Below are positions 7,545 to 16,100 of a stretch of 64,000 nucleotides of DNA, piece by piece. The stretch is taken from NCBI RefSeq assembly GCF_010998615.1, contig NZ_JAAEAH010000009.1, positions 98,696 through 162,695 of the forward strand, given 5' to 3'. Every line of letters begins with the position of its first letter. Position 1 is the first letter of the stretch. Origin of the DNA: Myxococcus sp. CA023. Lineage in GTDB: Bacteria; Myxococcota; Myxococcia; Myxococcales; Myxococcaceae. The notes under the pieces are model-generated. The model saw only the letters and a list, made by a program, of their open reading frames with translations. It had not been told where the DNA came from and did no database searches. The translations under genes were made by a program, and so were the position numbers.

Positions 7545-8642
7545 GTGCGCAGAAGACCAGGAATCAGAAAGGCCCCGCCCAGGGACAAAGGTAGTCCCCG
7601 TCTTTCGCGGCTGCAGCGCCGCTCTCTCATCCGCTGGGGTGAAAGGAGCGGCTGCCCGCTCACCCTGCGGCGGTGCATGGCGGTGGTGGGAGTATCGCGC
7701 GGCGAATCGTGCAGGCAGGTAGCGCGTGCTCTGGCGTGCGCCACCTCCACGGTTGTCTCCGCGGTCAATCGCTACCGGACGGGGCGGCGTAAAGCCCTGT
7801 TGGACCGCAGGGCGGCCAATGGCGAGGCGAAGGTGGATGAGCGCTTCCTCGCCATTCTCTCGCGCGTGCTGGCGGGTACTCCCGAAGAGGTGGGCTGGTG
7901 CCGCCCGACGTGGACACGGGAGTTGCTCGCGCTGGAGATGGAGCGCCGGGGCCTGGCGCGGGTGTCGGTTGCCACCATGGGCCGTGCGCTTGCCACCCTC
8001 GGTGCGAGCCTGAAGGCGGCCAAACCCGTGGTGGGCTGCCCTTGGCCGGGCTGGAAGCGGCGCCGGCGCATCTTCGAGTTGCGGTGCCTGGAAGCATGTG
8101 CCCGGTCCGACGAGCCGGTCCTCTATGTGGACGAGGTGGACATCCATCTCAATCCGAAGGTGGGACGCGACTGGTGCCTGCCCGGCCAGCGCCGGGTGGT
8201 GCTCACGCCAGGCAACAACAAGAAGCGATACCTGGCCGGCGCCCTGGACTCGAAGACGGGCCGCCTCACCTGGGTGGAAGGCAAGTCGAAGGCCAGCTCA
8301 CTCTTCATCCAACTGCTTTGGCGCATCGCCGGTGAGTACTCTGGCGCCCCACGAATCCACCTCATCCTGGACAACGCCTCCATCCACAGCAGCCAGCAGA
8401 CGAGAAAGGCGCTCGAGCAACTCGGCGGCCGGATTGTCCTCCACTTCCTGCCGCCTTACTGCCCGGACGCCAATCGCATTGAGCGCGTCTGGCTGGACCT
8501 CCACGCCAACGTCACTCGCAACCATCGCTGCCGCACTCTCCAGAAGCTCATGCGGCGCGTCCATGCCTACATGCACGCTCGCAACGCCCAGCGGCGTGCC
8601 AGTCCTATCCTCCGCAAGGTTCATCTGCGGCGCGCCGCCTGA
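7545..8642 (+). CDS. IS630-family transposase
   Basis: A 365-residue DDE transposase of a cut-and-paste element. N-terminal helix-turn-helix segments (including SCRQVARALACATSTVVSAV) are followed by a winged-helix region, then the catalytic triad: Asp near 196 in LYVDEVDIH, Asp near 276 in HLILDNASIH, and Glu near 313 in RIERVWLD. The second Asp and Glu are about 36 residues apart, as in IS630. The GTG at 7545 gives the longest product; an ATG at 7677 would remove part of the HTH region and is less likely. No frameshift or stop is seen, so the element may be active. It fills nearly the whole span between the inverted repeats. Confidence 0.93.
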   Translation: MRRRPGIRKAPPRDKGSPRLSRLQRRSLIRWGERSGCPLTLRRCMAVVGVSRGESCRQVARALACATSTVVSAVNRYRTGRRKALLDRRAANGEAKVDERFLAILSRVLAGTPEEVGWCRPTWTRELLALEMERRGLARVSVATMGRALATLGASLKAAKPVVGCPWPGWKRRRRIFELRCLEACARSDEPVLYVDEVDIHLNPKVGRDWCLPGQRRVVLTPGNNKKRYLAGALDSKTGRLTWVEGKSKASSLFIQLLWRIAGEYSGAPRIHLILDNASIHSSQQTRKALEQLGGRIVLHFLPPYCPDANRIERVWLDLHANVTRNHRCRTLQKLMRRVHAYMHARNAQRRASPILRKVHLRRAA

Positions 8643-8643
8643 G

Positions 8644-8670
8644 CGCGTGCGAGATTCATGATCGGGCGTT
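8644..8670 (-). repeat. right terminal inverted repeat of the IS630 element
   Basis: Read on the minus strand it begins AACGCCCGATCA directly inside the TA at 8671-8672 and mirrors the left end. The transposase stop codon lies two bases before this repeat. Confidence 0.8.
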
Positions 8671-8917
8671 TAGGACCGCTGAGTTCACCGCGCAGGAGGG
8701 AAACGCTCCGGCAATCGCTTCGGCGTGGTCATGGACGGTCTGTGACGCGCTGCCGCGCTACATCGAGCAGACGCCTCAGCAGATGCGTGGGGAGCTGGTG
8801 CTCGACGACCCTCCGAAGCTGAAGGGGCGTCTCTCGCTCCGGGCGGACGTCCCGAGCCAGGGGCCCTGCCAGGGAAACGCCATCGAGACTGAGCTGGTGT
8901 TCGACCTCGGCGGCTGA

Positions 8918-9237
8918 CGGCGCCAGGGTCCGCCTCCGCGCAGGTCGTCCAGTTCGCCAATTCCAAGCGGGCGCACTGACACGTCGCCACGCTTGGGGCT
9001 GGGAACCGCCCCTGGGTGCTTATTAACCCCGTTTCCCTGCACGTCAAAATGGAACGGAAAAGACGCTTTGAATGTCTGGTGCGAATTCCAGTCCGTGCCT
9101 TGCCCACGCGTGAAAAAGGTTGCTCGCGCTTTTGTCGGGAGTCCCTCCGCTTTATTGACGGAACGGATGCCGCCGAATTCATGGTGCGCGTGGGCGGCAC
9201 GCAGATGATGAGCGATTGCTCAGGGAGGATTCAGGGG
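8918..9237 (+). other. 320-base region without a recognisable gene
   Basis: Lies between the interrupted lipoprotein gene and the PEGA protein. Short open frames exist but show no plausible homology. Several A/T-rich patches (around 9015-9070 and 9100-9175) suggest promoter sequence for the gene at 9238, but no convincing -35/-10 pair could be fixed. No hairpin with a U-tract was seen. Confidence 0.5.
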
Positions 9238-9750
9238 ATGAATCGGATGCTCACGGCGGCCTTGATTGGCGTGGTTTCACTCCAGTGGGGCTGCGCCACG
9301 GTGCTCGCTTCGAAGACCACGCAATTGCCCATCAGCTCCGCACCGGACCAGGCGGAGGTTTACATCGACGGCGTGAAGCGCGGCACCACGCCCCTGACGC
9401 TGGAACTCGATCCGCGGCGCTCGTACACCATCGTCTTCAAGAAGGAGGGGCTCGAGGACAAGGTCTTCGATGTCCGGAACAAGGTCGGCGCGGGCTGGGT
9501 GGTCCTGGACATCCTCTTCGGGCTCGTCCCCGTCATCGTTGACGCGGGCACGGGGGCCTGGAACCAGCTCGATGCGGACGCGGTGCGGGTGTCGTGGCTG
9601 CCGCCGGAGGAAGCTCCCACCCCCACCGCCGTCAATTGCAACCTCTCCGGGACGGAGGAGTGGAAGCGCGCGTCGGCGGTGGAGAAGAAGAAGATGCTCG
9701 ACGAGTGCCGGAGCCGGTCGGAGGCTCAGTCGGGCGGCCCCGCGCTCTGA
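9238..9750 (+). CDS. PEGA-domain lipoprotein-like protein
   Basis: A 170-residue exported protein. An N-terminal hydrophobic stretch ends at LQWGC, an imperfect lipobox, so a lipid anchor is probable but not certain. Residues 35-75 form a PEGA-type surface domain: APDQAEVYIDGVKRGTTPLTLEL. This is followed by a hydrophobic segment (GAGWVVLDILFGLVPVIVDAG) that could be a membrane or barrel-plug element, then a Cys-containing C-terminal tail. The ATG at 9238 was chosen because AGGAGG lies just upstream; longer readings begin in unstructured sequence. Such proteins are common in myxobacterial envelopes; the role is unknown. Confidence 0.75.
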   Translation: MNRMLTAALIGVVSLQWGCATVLASKTTQLPISSAPDQAEVYIDGVKRGTTPLTLELDPRRSYTIVFKKEGLEDKVFDVRNKVGAGWVVLDILFGLVPVIVDAGTGAWNQLDADAVRVSWLPPEEAPTPTAVNCNLSGTEEWKRASAVEKKKMLDECRSRSEAQSGGPAL

Positions 9751-9843
9751 TACGAAGCACCCCTCGAGCGCGCTCGCATACCTGGCGAGCGCGTGAACTC
9801 CCCAATGTGAGCGACCCATTGGAGAGGTTCCTGGACACGGACC

Positions 9844-9876
9844 TTGACCTTGACACTGATGTCAGGCGCTAGCGTC
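9844..9876 (+). promoter_or_regulatory. possible MerR-type promoter with operator dyad
   Basis: A TTGACC (9844-9849) lies upstream of a near-perfect dyad CTTGACA-CTGA-TGTCAGG at 9849-9866, followed by GCTAGC-like sequence. Dyads placed within the spacer of such promoters are the usual binding sites of MerR regulators, and a MerR N-terminus starts 28 bases further on. The downstream gene is broken, so the site may be relict. Confidence 0.4.
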
Positions 9877-9894
9877 CGTTTTCAGGAGAGCGGG

Positions 9895-10041
9895 ATGAAC
9901 ATCGGTGAACTTGCCCTGCGCACGGGTTGCAGTGCGCGCTCCATCCGTCACTACGAGAAGGCGGGCCTCCTCGCGTCGCGTCGGCGCGCGAATGGGTACC
10001 GGGACTTCGACGCGGAGTCGGTGAGCCGGGTGACGCAACGC
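9895..10041 (+). pseudogene. MerR-family regulator, N-terminal DNA-binding fragment
   Basis: The first 45-50 codons are a clear MerR winged helix: MNIGELALRTGCSARSIRHY, then EKAGLLASRRRANGYRDF. The homology stops near VSRVTQ, before the coiled dimerisation helix. From about 10050 the frame reads unrelated, low-complexity sequence and stops at 10179. A full MerR would be 110-140 residues with a dimer helix and effector domain. The gene has therefore lost its 3' part by a deletion that joined it to the tail of a hydrolase gene in another frame. Confidence 0.7.
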
Positions 10042-10078
10042 CTGGGGAGCGCCAGCGGCTATGGCGCGCTGTGGCCGC

Positions 10079-10255
10079 GTTCCTCGCAGCTACATCCGCT
10101 GCGCCCAGGCCCGCCCGCTCCAGGACCTGATGATTCGCGAGGCCAACGCCTTCACGCCCGGCAACGCCTTCACCGTTGAATCCCTGGACGCGTCGCATTC
10201 CCCCTTCGCGTCGCAGCCGGAGAAGCTCGCCATGCTCCTGGACGGGCTGCGCTGA
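10079..10255 (+). pseudogene. alpha/beta hydrolase, C-terminal fragment
   Basis: In a frame different from the MerR fragment, about 58 codons from VPRSYIRCAQ to the TGA at 10253-10255 match the end of esterase-type alpha/beta hydrolases, including the catalytic-His region LDASHSPFASQPEKLA. The nucleophile and acid regions are absent, so nothing functional can be made. Even the fragment appears a few residues shorter than intact relatives between CAQ and LQD. It marks the right side of a deletion whose left side lies in the MerR gene. Confidence 0.6.
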
Positions 10256-10268
10256 GGAGGGCCCCGCG

Positions 10269-10724
10269 TCACGGGCCGGGCACGGTGTGCTCCAGCTCCG
10301 TCTGCGCCGGAGGCTGCAACGGCGGCACGCTCGTGGGCTTGCCGTGGGCGTCGAGCGCGACGAGCACGAAGCGGCCCCGTGTCCCGAGCTGCCGGTCCCC
10401 GGTGAGGAGGTCCTCCGCGTAGAGGTCCACCTCCACCGTCATGGACGTGCGGCCGGTGGCGACGATGCGGGTCTCCAGCTCCACGAGCTGGCCCTGACGC
10501 ACGGGGACGTGGAAGTCGACCCGCTCGCTGCTGGCGGTGACGACGGTGCGCCGTGCGTAGCGCGAGGCCCCGATGAAGGCGGCCTTGTCCATGAGGGCCA
10601 GGGCCTGACCGCCGAAGAGGGTGCCGTAGTGGTTCGTCTGCTCCGGGAAGACCATCTCGATGAGGCTGACCTCGGTGATGCGTCCCGCTTCGATGCGCTG
10701 CTTGGGGGTGGGCTCGGGTGTCAT
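10269..10724 (-). CDS. acyl-CoA thioesterase, YciA/cytosolic type hotdog
   Basis: A 151-residue single-hotdog thioesterase that hydrolyses acyl-CoA to free acid and CoA. Diagnostic segments are MVFPEQTNHYGTLFGGQALA near residue 24, with the Asn and the following Asp (LMDKAAF) forming the usual active site, and SSERVDFHVPVRQGQLVEL. The C-terminal 20 residues are Pro-rich and probably disordered. It starts at 10724, 15 bases downstream of the truncated aminotransferase frame on the same strand, so it might be transcribed from the orphan cobalamin-riboswitch promoter. It could equally have its own promoter. Confidence 0.88.
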   Translation of the reverse strand: MTPEPTPKQRIEAGRITEVSLIEMVFPEQTNHYGTLFGGQALALMDKAAFIGASRYARRTVVTASSERVDFHVPVRQGQLVELETRIVATGRTSMTVEVDLYAEDLLTGDRQLGTRGRFVLVALDAHGKPTSVPPLQPPAQTELEHTVPGP

Positions 10725-10739
10725 GCAGGGTCCTGGGGT

Positions 10740-10856
10740 TCAGAGAGAAGGATGGACGCCCTGGCCGTGTGTCACCACGGGGAAGTCGCGCGCGAGGTTG
10801 CGCAGCAGCACATTCCCTTGCGGGTAGTGCACGCCCTGCCTGCCTTCGTCCCGCAT
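10740..10856 (-). pseudogene. class III aminotransferase, 5' stub of 38 codons
   Basis: Starts with ATG at 10856 after a good GGAGGAC ribosome-binding site and reads MRDEGRQGVHYPQGNVLL then ARDFPVVTHGQGV, the usual N-terminus of class III PLP aminotransferases. The frame then breaks off (HPSL, TGA at 10740-10742) just where the fold should begin, and no further aminotransferase sequence follows. The rest has evidently been deleted, bringing the thioesterase gene up to the break. A cobalamin riboswitch lies about 280 bases upstream on the same strand, so the lost gene was probably B12-regulated. Confidence 0.5.
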
Positions 10857-11134
10857 CGTCCGTCCTCCACGCAGCGCGGACGACCGAGGTCGCCCGACAG
10901 GGCTCCCGCGTGGAAGAAGGGTTGTCACGATGCGCGCGTGCCAGCGCACACCAGGCCCTGGAGGAGCCCACGGACCGACCTTCGCCCCAACGGGCGACTG
11001 GACACACGAGCGGGGTTGGGTCGGAAAAGCCGAGGCGCACGCGAAGACTGGCTGGAGGCTCCAGCGCTGCTCGGACCTTCCGGCCGTCCCACGCGGCTCC
11101 AGGTCGAAACCGTCCGTGGATTTCTCCCACGAGC

Positions 11135-11325
11135 GGATGCAGGCAGGTCTTCGGGCTCGTGAGCACTCCGGCTGGAGCCGGGCTCCTACTGCTCGTCGCT
11201 TCCCAGCTCCCAGGGGGAACCAGTGCGTGTGACGAGGTTCGTTCTCACTTACCGCTGCGGGGCAGCCCCGGATTCACACCGGGTTCCCTTTTAAGCCCGG
11301 GCCAAGGCCCAGGCACCAACATGGG
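11135..11325 (-). promoter_or_regulatory. cobalamin (B12) riboswitch
   Basis: Read on the minus strand the conserved boxes occur in order: TTGGTGCC near 11319, AGGGAA-N-CGGTGTGAATCCGG, then the B12 box GGCTGCCCCGCAGCGGTAAG around 11250-11272, and CCCGAAGACCTGCC at 11143-11156. The paired regions between them can form. Cobalamin riboswitches normally repress uptake, biosynthesis or B12-independent isoenzyme genes when B12 is plentiful. Here the first frame downstream is a 38-codon aminotransferase stub, followed by a thioesterase, so the riboswitch seems orphaned. Confidence 0.88.
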
Positions 11326-11436
11326 GCGGTATGTACTGTCGGCGTTCTTGGACTGTCAAGGCGCGCGGACGCGCCGCGAGGGAAGGGCGCTGGCGGTGTT
11401 GAGCGAGTTAACCTCTCGTTCGGAGCTCCAGACGCC

Positions 11437-12672
11437 ATGACCGCACCGCTGACTCGCCGCCATCTGCTGCGCGCCCTGGGAGTGACGGGCGCGGGGCTTG
11501 TGGGTGCTCCGAGGTTCCTGGGACGGGCGCTTGCCGCCAGTCCAGCGTCAGCCGCTCGCCGCACGCTGGTGACAGTCTTCCTCCGTGGAGGCGTTGACGG
11601 GCTCTCGCTGGTGCCGCCCATCGAGGATGCGGCGTACCACCGGGCGCGCCCTTCGCTGGCACTGCGGGCAAGCGGGCCGGATGCCGCGCTGAAGCTGTCA
11701 GGGCCGTTCGGTTTGCATCCGAGGCTCGATGCGCTGATGCCGTTGTGGCACGACGGCCGGCTGGCGGTGCTGCATGGCGTGGGGCTGCCGCAGCCGGTCC
11801 GCTCCCACTTCGACGCGCAGGACTTCGTGGAGTCTGGAACGCCAGGGCGCAAGTCGACGCCGGATGGCTGGCTCAACCGCGCGCTGGAGGAAGAGGAGGG
11901 CGCCGCGCTGCGCGCCGTGGCGCTGCAACCCACGCTGCCCCGAGCGTTGTTCGGAGACGCGGGGGCGGTGGCCATGGGGCGGCTGGAGGAGTTCCGGTTG
12001 CGAGACGGACGCCGGGGGGAGGAAGCCACCCGGGGCTTCAGTGCGCTCTACGCGGGCGCCGTGGACGAGGCGCTGCGGACGACAGGGCAGGGCGCATTCG
12101 AGGCGATGTCCCTGCTGGACGGGGACCGGCTGGCGAAGCTGCCTTCGCGCGCGGCGGTGGCGTATCCGAAGGGGCCGCTCGGGCAGCGGCTGCGGGACAT
12201 CGCGCGGCTCATCCACGGCGAAGTGGGGCTGGAGGTGGCGGCGACGGAGTCAGGCGGCTGGGACACGCATGCCGCCCAGGGTGCCGCGACGGGCGCGTTC
12301 GCCAACCGCTGCCAGGAGTTGGGGAGCGCGCTGTCTGCCTTCGCCGCGGACCTGGGACCTCGGCTGGAGCAGGTGACGGTGGTGGTGTTGACGGAGTTCG
12401 GCCGTACCGTGCGGGAGAACGGCAGTCGCGGAACGGACCACGGTGTGGGCAGCGCGATGCTGGTGCTGGGCGGCGGCGTGAAGGGCGGCACGGTGTACGG
12501 GCGCTTCGATTCGCTGGAGCCGGACCACTTGCAGGACGGGCGGGATGTGCCTGCATGGACGGACGTACGCGCGCCGTTGGCGGAAGTCCTGCGTGCCTGT
12601 CGGCCCGGCGTGGAGTTGGCGAGGGTATTCCCTGGCTTCACGCCGCCTCCGTCACTGGGCCTGTTCGGATAG
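11437..12672 (+). CDS. DUF1501 family protein with Tat-type signal
   Basis: A 411-residue exported protein. The N-terminus TRRHLLRALGVTGAGLVG is a twin-arginine signal, ending around ALAAS near residue 35. The rest is DUF1501: TLVTVFLRGGVDGLSLVPP, the conserved SHFDAQDFVESGTP, GGWDTHAAQG, and a C-terminal VVVLTEFGRTVRENGSRGTDHGVG that resembles an alkaline-phosphatase/sulfatase-like core. DUF1501 proteins usually sit beside a DUF1800 gene; none is visible here. Its biochemical role is unknown. It is transcribed away from the riboswitch, from the 110-base gap before it. Confidence 0.9.
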   Translation: MTAPLTRRHLLRALGVTGAGLVGAPRFLGRALAASPASAARRTLVTVFLRGGVDGLSLVPPIEDAAYHRARPSLALRASGPDAALKLSGPFGLHPRLDALMPLWHDGRLAVLHGVGLPQPVRSHFDAQDFVESGTPGRKSTPDGWLNRALEEEEGAALRAVALQPTLPRALFGDAGAVAMGRLEEFRLRDGRRGEEATRGFSALYAGAVDEALRTTGQGAFEAMSLLDGDRLAKLPSRAAVAYPKGPLGQRLRDIARLIHGEVGLEVAATESGGWDTHAAQGAATGAFANRCQELGSALSAFAADLGPRLEQVTVVVLTEFGRTVRENGSRGTDHGVGSAMLVLGGGVKGGTVYGRFDSLEPDHLQDGRDVPAWTDVRAPLAEVLRACRPGVELARVFPGFTPPPSLGLFG

Positions 12673-12713
12673 GCGCTGGTCGGTGCGTCAGGGGAACTCC
12701 GTTTGGGACAGAC

Positions 12714-12743
12714 AGGGGAGCGGCCTTCCTCCGCCGCTCCCCT
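12714..12743. terminator. hairpin between convergent genes, probable bidirectional terminator
   Basis: A ten-base perfect stem AGGGGAGCGG / CCGCTCCCCT, extended by one further pair, closes an eight-base loop. It lies between the ends of the DUF1501 gene and the lanthipeptide precursor. There is no U-tract on either strand, so efficiency is uncertain. Confidence 0.5.
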
Positions 12744-12810
12744 GAGCAGACCACGTCCGTACTCACGTCGAGCCGCCACGGCCCTTCCGCGTCAGCTCAC
12801 GTCCTGCCGC

Positions 12811-13053
12811 TCAGCGGCAGCAGGCAATGCGCCCGCAGTTCGTATAGAGACAGGTGAGCTCGTTGGGCGTGGGGGTGGCGGGGCAGGTGGCCTCGGCATC
12901 GCCGCCGGTGATGAACGCCAGCGTCGCATCCTCCAGCTCCATGACGGACGCGGGGCTGGCCGGAAGCGCGGCGCGCTCCGCGTCGGAGAGGCTGTCGTAG
13001 TAGTCGGCGTCACGCCAGGCGCGGAGGATGTGGTTCTTGTCGTTGTGGCTCAT
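12811..13053 (-). CDS. class II lanthipeptide precursor, mersacidin/lichenicidin-type leader
   Basis: An 80-residue precursor. The leader (HILRAWRDADYYDSLSDAER, then ALPASP and ELEDATLAFITGG) has the mersacidin-family pattern, ending in a double-glycine site at residues 50-51. The 29-residue core DAEATCPATPTPNELTCLYT-NCGRIACCR contains five Cys and five Thr but no Ser, enough for up to five methyllanthionine or related rings. The acidic DAEA start may be a further leader remnant removed by a second protease, as known for lichenicidin beta. A strong AGAGGAG site precedes the ATG. It lies 84 bases downstream of the lanM gene on the same strand. Confidence 0.88.
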   Translation of the reverse strand: MSHNDKNHILRAWRDADYYDSLSDAERAALPASPASVMELEDATLAFITGGDAEATCPATPTPNELTCLYTNCGRIACCR

Positions 13054-13137
13054 GGTGCTGCTCCTCTTGGGTTGTTGGGGACTGCCAACGGACCGCCAAC
13101 CCTCGCGGTGCCGGAGTTCGTCGGGAACGAAGCCGCT

Positions 13138-16100
13138 TCACGAGACGGGAGGGGCCACGGAGAGCACGTCCGTCACCCGCTCCGGCGCCGCGAGCCGCAG
13201 CAGGCCGTGGGCGATGCCCGCGAGCCCCACCATCAGCCCTGGCGTCTCGATGCTGTCGGGCAGGCCATGCAGATAGCCGTGCGACTCGATGCCCTGGAGG
13301 ATGCCGCCCGCGAGCTGATAGGTGCGCCGCAGCAGCGTGTCATCGTGCAGTGCGCGCGCGGCCTCCAGCAGGAAGAGCACGTTGCCCAGGTCGCCATGAC
13401 ACAGGCCATGGTTGTAGCCGAGGCCTCCCGCGAGCGTGGCGCGGACCGCCGCGGCGATTTCCTCACGCACTCGGTGGTCATCGAGTAGCGGCAGTCCGGA
13501 GATGCGCGCCAACCCGATGCCGGGTGCGCCATTGCACCAGCCACACATGAAGGCGGGTCCATCACCGCCGTGCACCCCGGCGTCGGCGCGGAGGTCGGGC
13601 CAGTCGCCGGCCTCGGGCGAGAACCGGCCACGCTCATACGCCAGCGCCTCCAGCGCCGTGGTGTGGAAGCGGGACTCTCCCGTGGCGGAGGCCAGCCGCA
13701 GCAGCGCCAGCGCGATGCCCGCTCCTCCATGTGCCAGACCGCAAAGCGCCTGTCCGCCGGTCGCGGGTGAAAGCCAGCCCATGCCATGGGATTGGGGCGT
13801 GGCCGTCTGGAGCAGCTTCTCCCCACAGACGCGCGCGAGTCGTGACGCTCGCTCGGACGGATGCTGCCCCACGAGCGTCAGCAGGCCGAGCAGGGCGCCC
13901 GCGCAGCCGCTGCCCAGGTCCAGGTGTTCGTCCTGCTCCACGCGGGAAGCCATGGCGTCCACGAAGGACTCGGCGGTCTCGAACAGCGCGCGTTCCCCCC
14001 ACAGTGCCCCCAGGTGGGTCAGGGCGTAGAGAATGCCGCCCCAGCCATTGAGGAGGCCCACGCCACGGACCTGCGTCGGCGCGGCCTCCAGGCGCCAGGT
14101 CAGGTGGCGCAATGCGCCTCGGGCCGCCTGCGTGAAGCGTGCTTCGCCCGTCAGGGCACCGAGCTGCGCCAGCACCAGCGCGATGCCTGAGAGCCCCTGG
14201 TAGAAGTCCACCCCTACCTGGACGAGCCGCCACTCCTCCGTGTCGGACATCTCGAGTGACAGCCAGTGGGAATGTCCCGCGCCGGAGAACGACAGGGCCA
14301 CCAATCGCTCTCCCACGCGTCGTGCAGCCGCCAGCAGCACGTCTGGATGCGCGGGCTCGGGTGGATCGTGGAACGGATAGCGGGGGCGGTCGCCAGGGCT
14401 TGCCGCCAACCGGACCCGGTCGAGCGCGCTTCGCAGCAAGCCGAGCTGCCGCTCGTGGTCATCCGGCGACAGCCCCGCCAAGCGCCGTCGCGCCCGCTCA
14501 AGGCCGGAGTCGTCGAAGAAGTCGGGCAGGTGGCGGCCCGCGCCTGACCACAGGTCCTTCGAGCCGGGCAGGGCGGTGAAGCGGGGGATGTCGCCGCGCT
14601 GCAATTCCTCCTGCTCGAAAGGGATGAGGGCCGCCAGGTACGGGCGCTCCTTCACGGCGAGCCAGAGGTGGTCGAAGAAGCGCTGCCGGTCCAGCGCATC
14701 CCCCATCGCATGGGGATGCATGCTCTCGTGCAGCAGGGCGTCGTAGCTGGCCGTGCCGCGAAAGAGCACTCGCACGGGCGCGTGCTCGAAAGCCGCAAGC
14801 GGCCCTTCAGGGGCGAGCAGCGCATCCCGGTGCTCAGCGAGCAGTCGGTACAGGGTGGAGAACCCCTGCGCGAGCGCGTCCGCTTGCACCGCCACGGAGT
14901 CGTCCTGTCCTTCCATGCGAGGACGGTTCGCCGCGCCTGGAATCTCCATCCGCATTCGCTCGAAGCGGAGCTGGTCCGTGCCGTGCGCCGTCGCCACCAG
15001 GTAGCCCAGTGGTGTGAGCTGTCCCTCGCCAGCGCCCAGGGCGCTGAAATCCACCTCCGTGCCGTCTTTCGCGCGCCAGGCGGGTTGGGGTAGCAGCCCG
15101 CTCTTGAGCACCGTTCCGTTCAGCACCGCACCGGGTTGCTTCTCCACGTCTCGGATGGAGGCGGCGAGCGTGTGTGGATGGAAGAGCGTCTCCAGGTCCA
15201 CCAGGACGGGGTGCTCGCCCACCGCGATGAGGTTCTCGTAATGGATGTCGGTGACGTCCAGCGCGTAGAGCAGTGCGACGAGGGCGCCTTGCCGCAGATG
15301 GAAGCGCCGCACTTCCTCGGCCGATTGGCAGGGCGCGGCCTCCACGTACTCCATCCACCCGTAGCCGTCCGAGGAGAGGACCTCCACCGTGCGCAGCGGA
15401 GGCGTGAGGCCGCGCGCGTTCAGCCAGGAGAGGAGTTGCTGGAAGGCGGCTTCCGTCGTGAGCGGGCGCGGCTTGTACACGAGCCTCAGTCCCGAGGCGA
15501 AGCGGAGCAGGAAGACGGTGCGTCCACCTCGGTGCGGGTCTGACAGACCGCCTTGGGCCTCCACCAGCGGGCCGGGAGAAACGCCGCCGTGGAAGCGGTG
15601 CCACAGCGCGGCGGCGTCCCGGGCCAGCCGCTGCATCAGTTCCACGCCCGTGGCTTCCCACGCGGTGACGTACTCCACGGCTTGCCGCGCGAGCACCGGG
15701 TAGCGGGCAAGGGTGTCGAGCGCCACGTCGCGTCGCCGGAGGTGTTGGGCGAAGTCCTGGAAGCGCGCTTCGGACGTGTCTCCCTGGAGCCGCCCTTCGA
15801 GCTGAGCGATGCGCAGCTCCACAGCGAGTGTCCGTCCCAGCAAGGGCATCAACATCCGCGGGAGCGGCGCGAGCAACATGCGAGCCGTGTGCTCTGGCTC
15901 GAACGGCGCTTCGGGCATGTCACGCAGGCATGTGTCCAGGGCGGAGACGAGCCGTGCGTGTGCTTTGTGGACAAGTGGCTCGACCAGTCCGAGCAGGGCC
16001 GCTCCCGGTGGCGTGGGCTCCGGCCAGGAGAAGGGCGGCGATACCTCTGACGTGTAGGCCTGCTCGATGACACGTTGCCACGGCGGAGGCGCTCCCATGC

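Larger units (their letters stand above)
7453..8670 (+). mobile_element. IS630-family insertion sequence, 1218 bp
   Basis: The element is bounded by TA dinucleotides at 7451-7452 and 8671-8672, the target duplication expected for IS630/Tc1-mariner elements. Its termini are imperfect inverted repeats, with 20 of 27 positions matching (22 of 29 including the TA). It carries one transposase gene in a single frame. Rejoining the flanks at one TA restores an open lipoprotein frame, which independently confirms the boundaries. Confidence 0.85.
7089..8917 (+). pseudogene. lipoprotein gene interrupted by an IS630-family insertion
   Basis: The 5' part (from a TTG start at 7089) encodes a signal peptide with the lipobox LSAC and about 120 codons. 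The IS element then enters at a TA. If the element and one TA copy are removed, codon 121 (TCT, 7449-7451) continues as AGG-ACC-GCT from 8672 without a frame change and runs to a TGA at 8915-8917, giving a 202-residue lipoprotein. The 3' part reads RTAEFTAQEGNAPAIA onward and ends with ELVFDLGG. In the present state translation runs into the element and stops at 7487. No known function; the family appears to be a myxobacterial secreted lipoprotein. The break looks recent because both halves are otherwise intact. Confidence 0.8.

Noticed and set aside
10090..11166. A 358-codon minus-strand open frame through the thioesterase and riboswitch region
   Set aside because: It runs through the 5' leader and riboswitch, is in the wrong frame for the thioesterase and is Arg-rich throughout.
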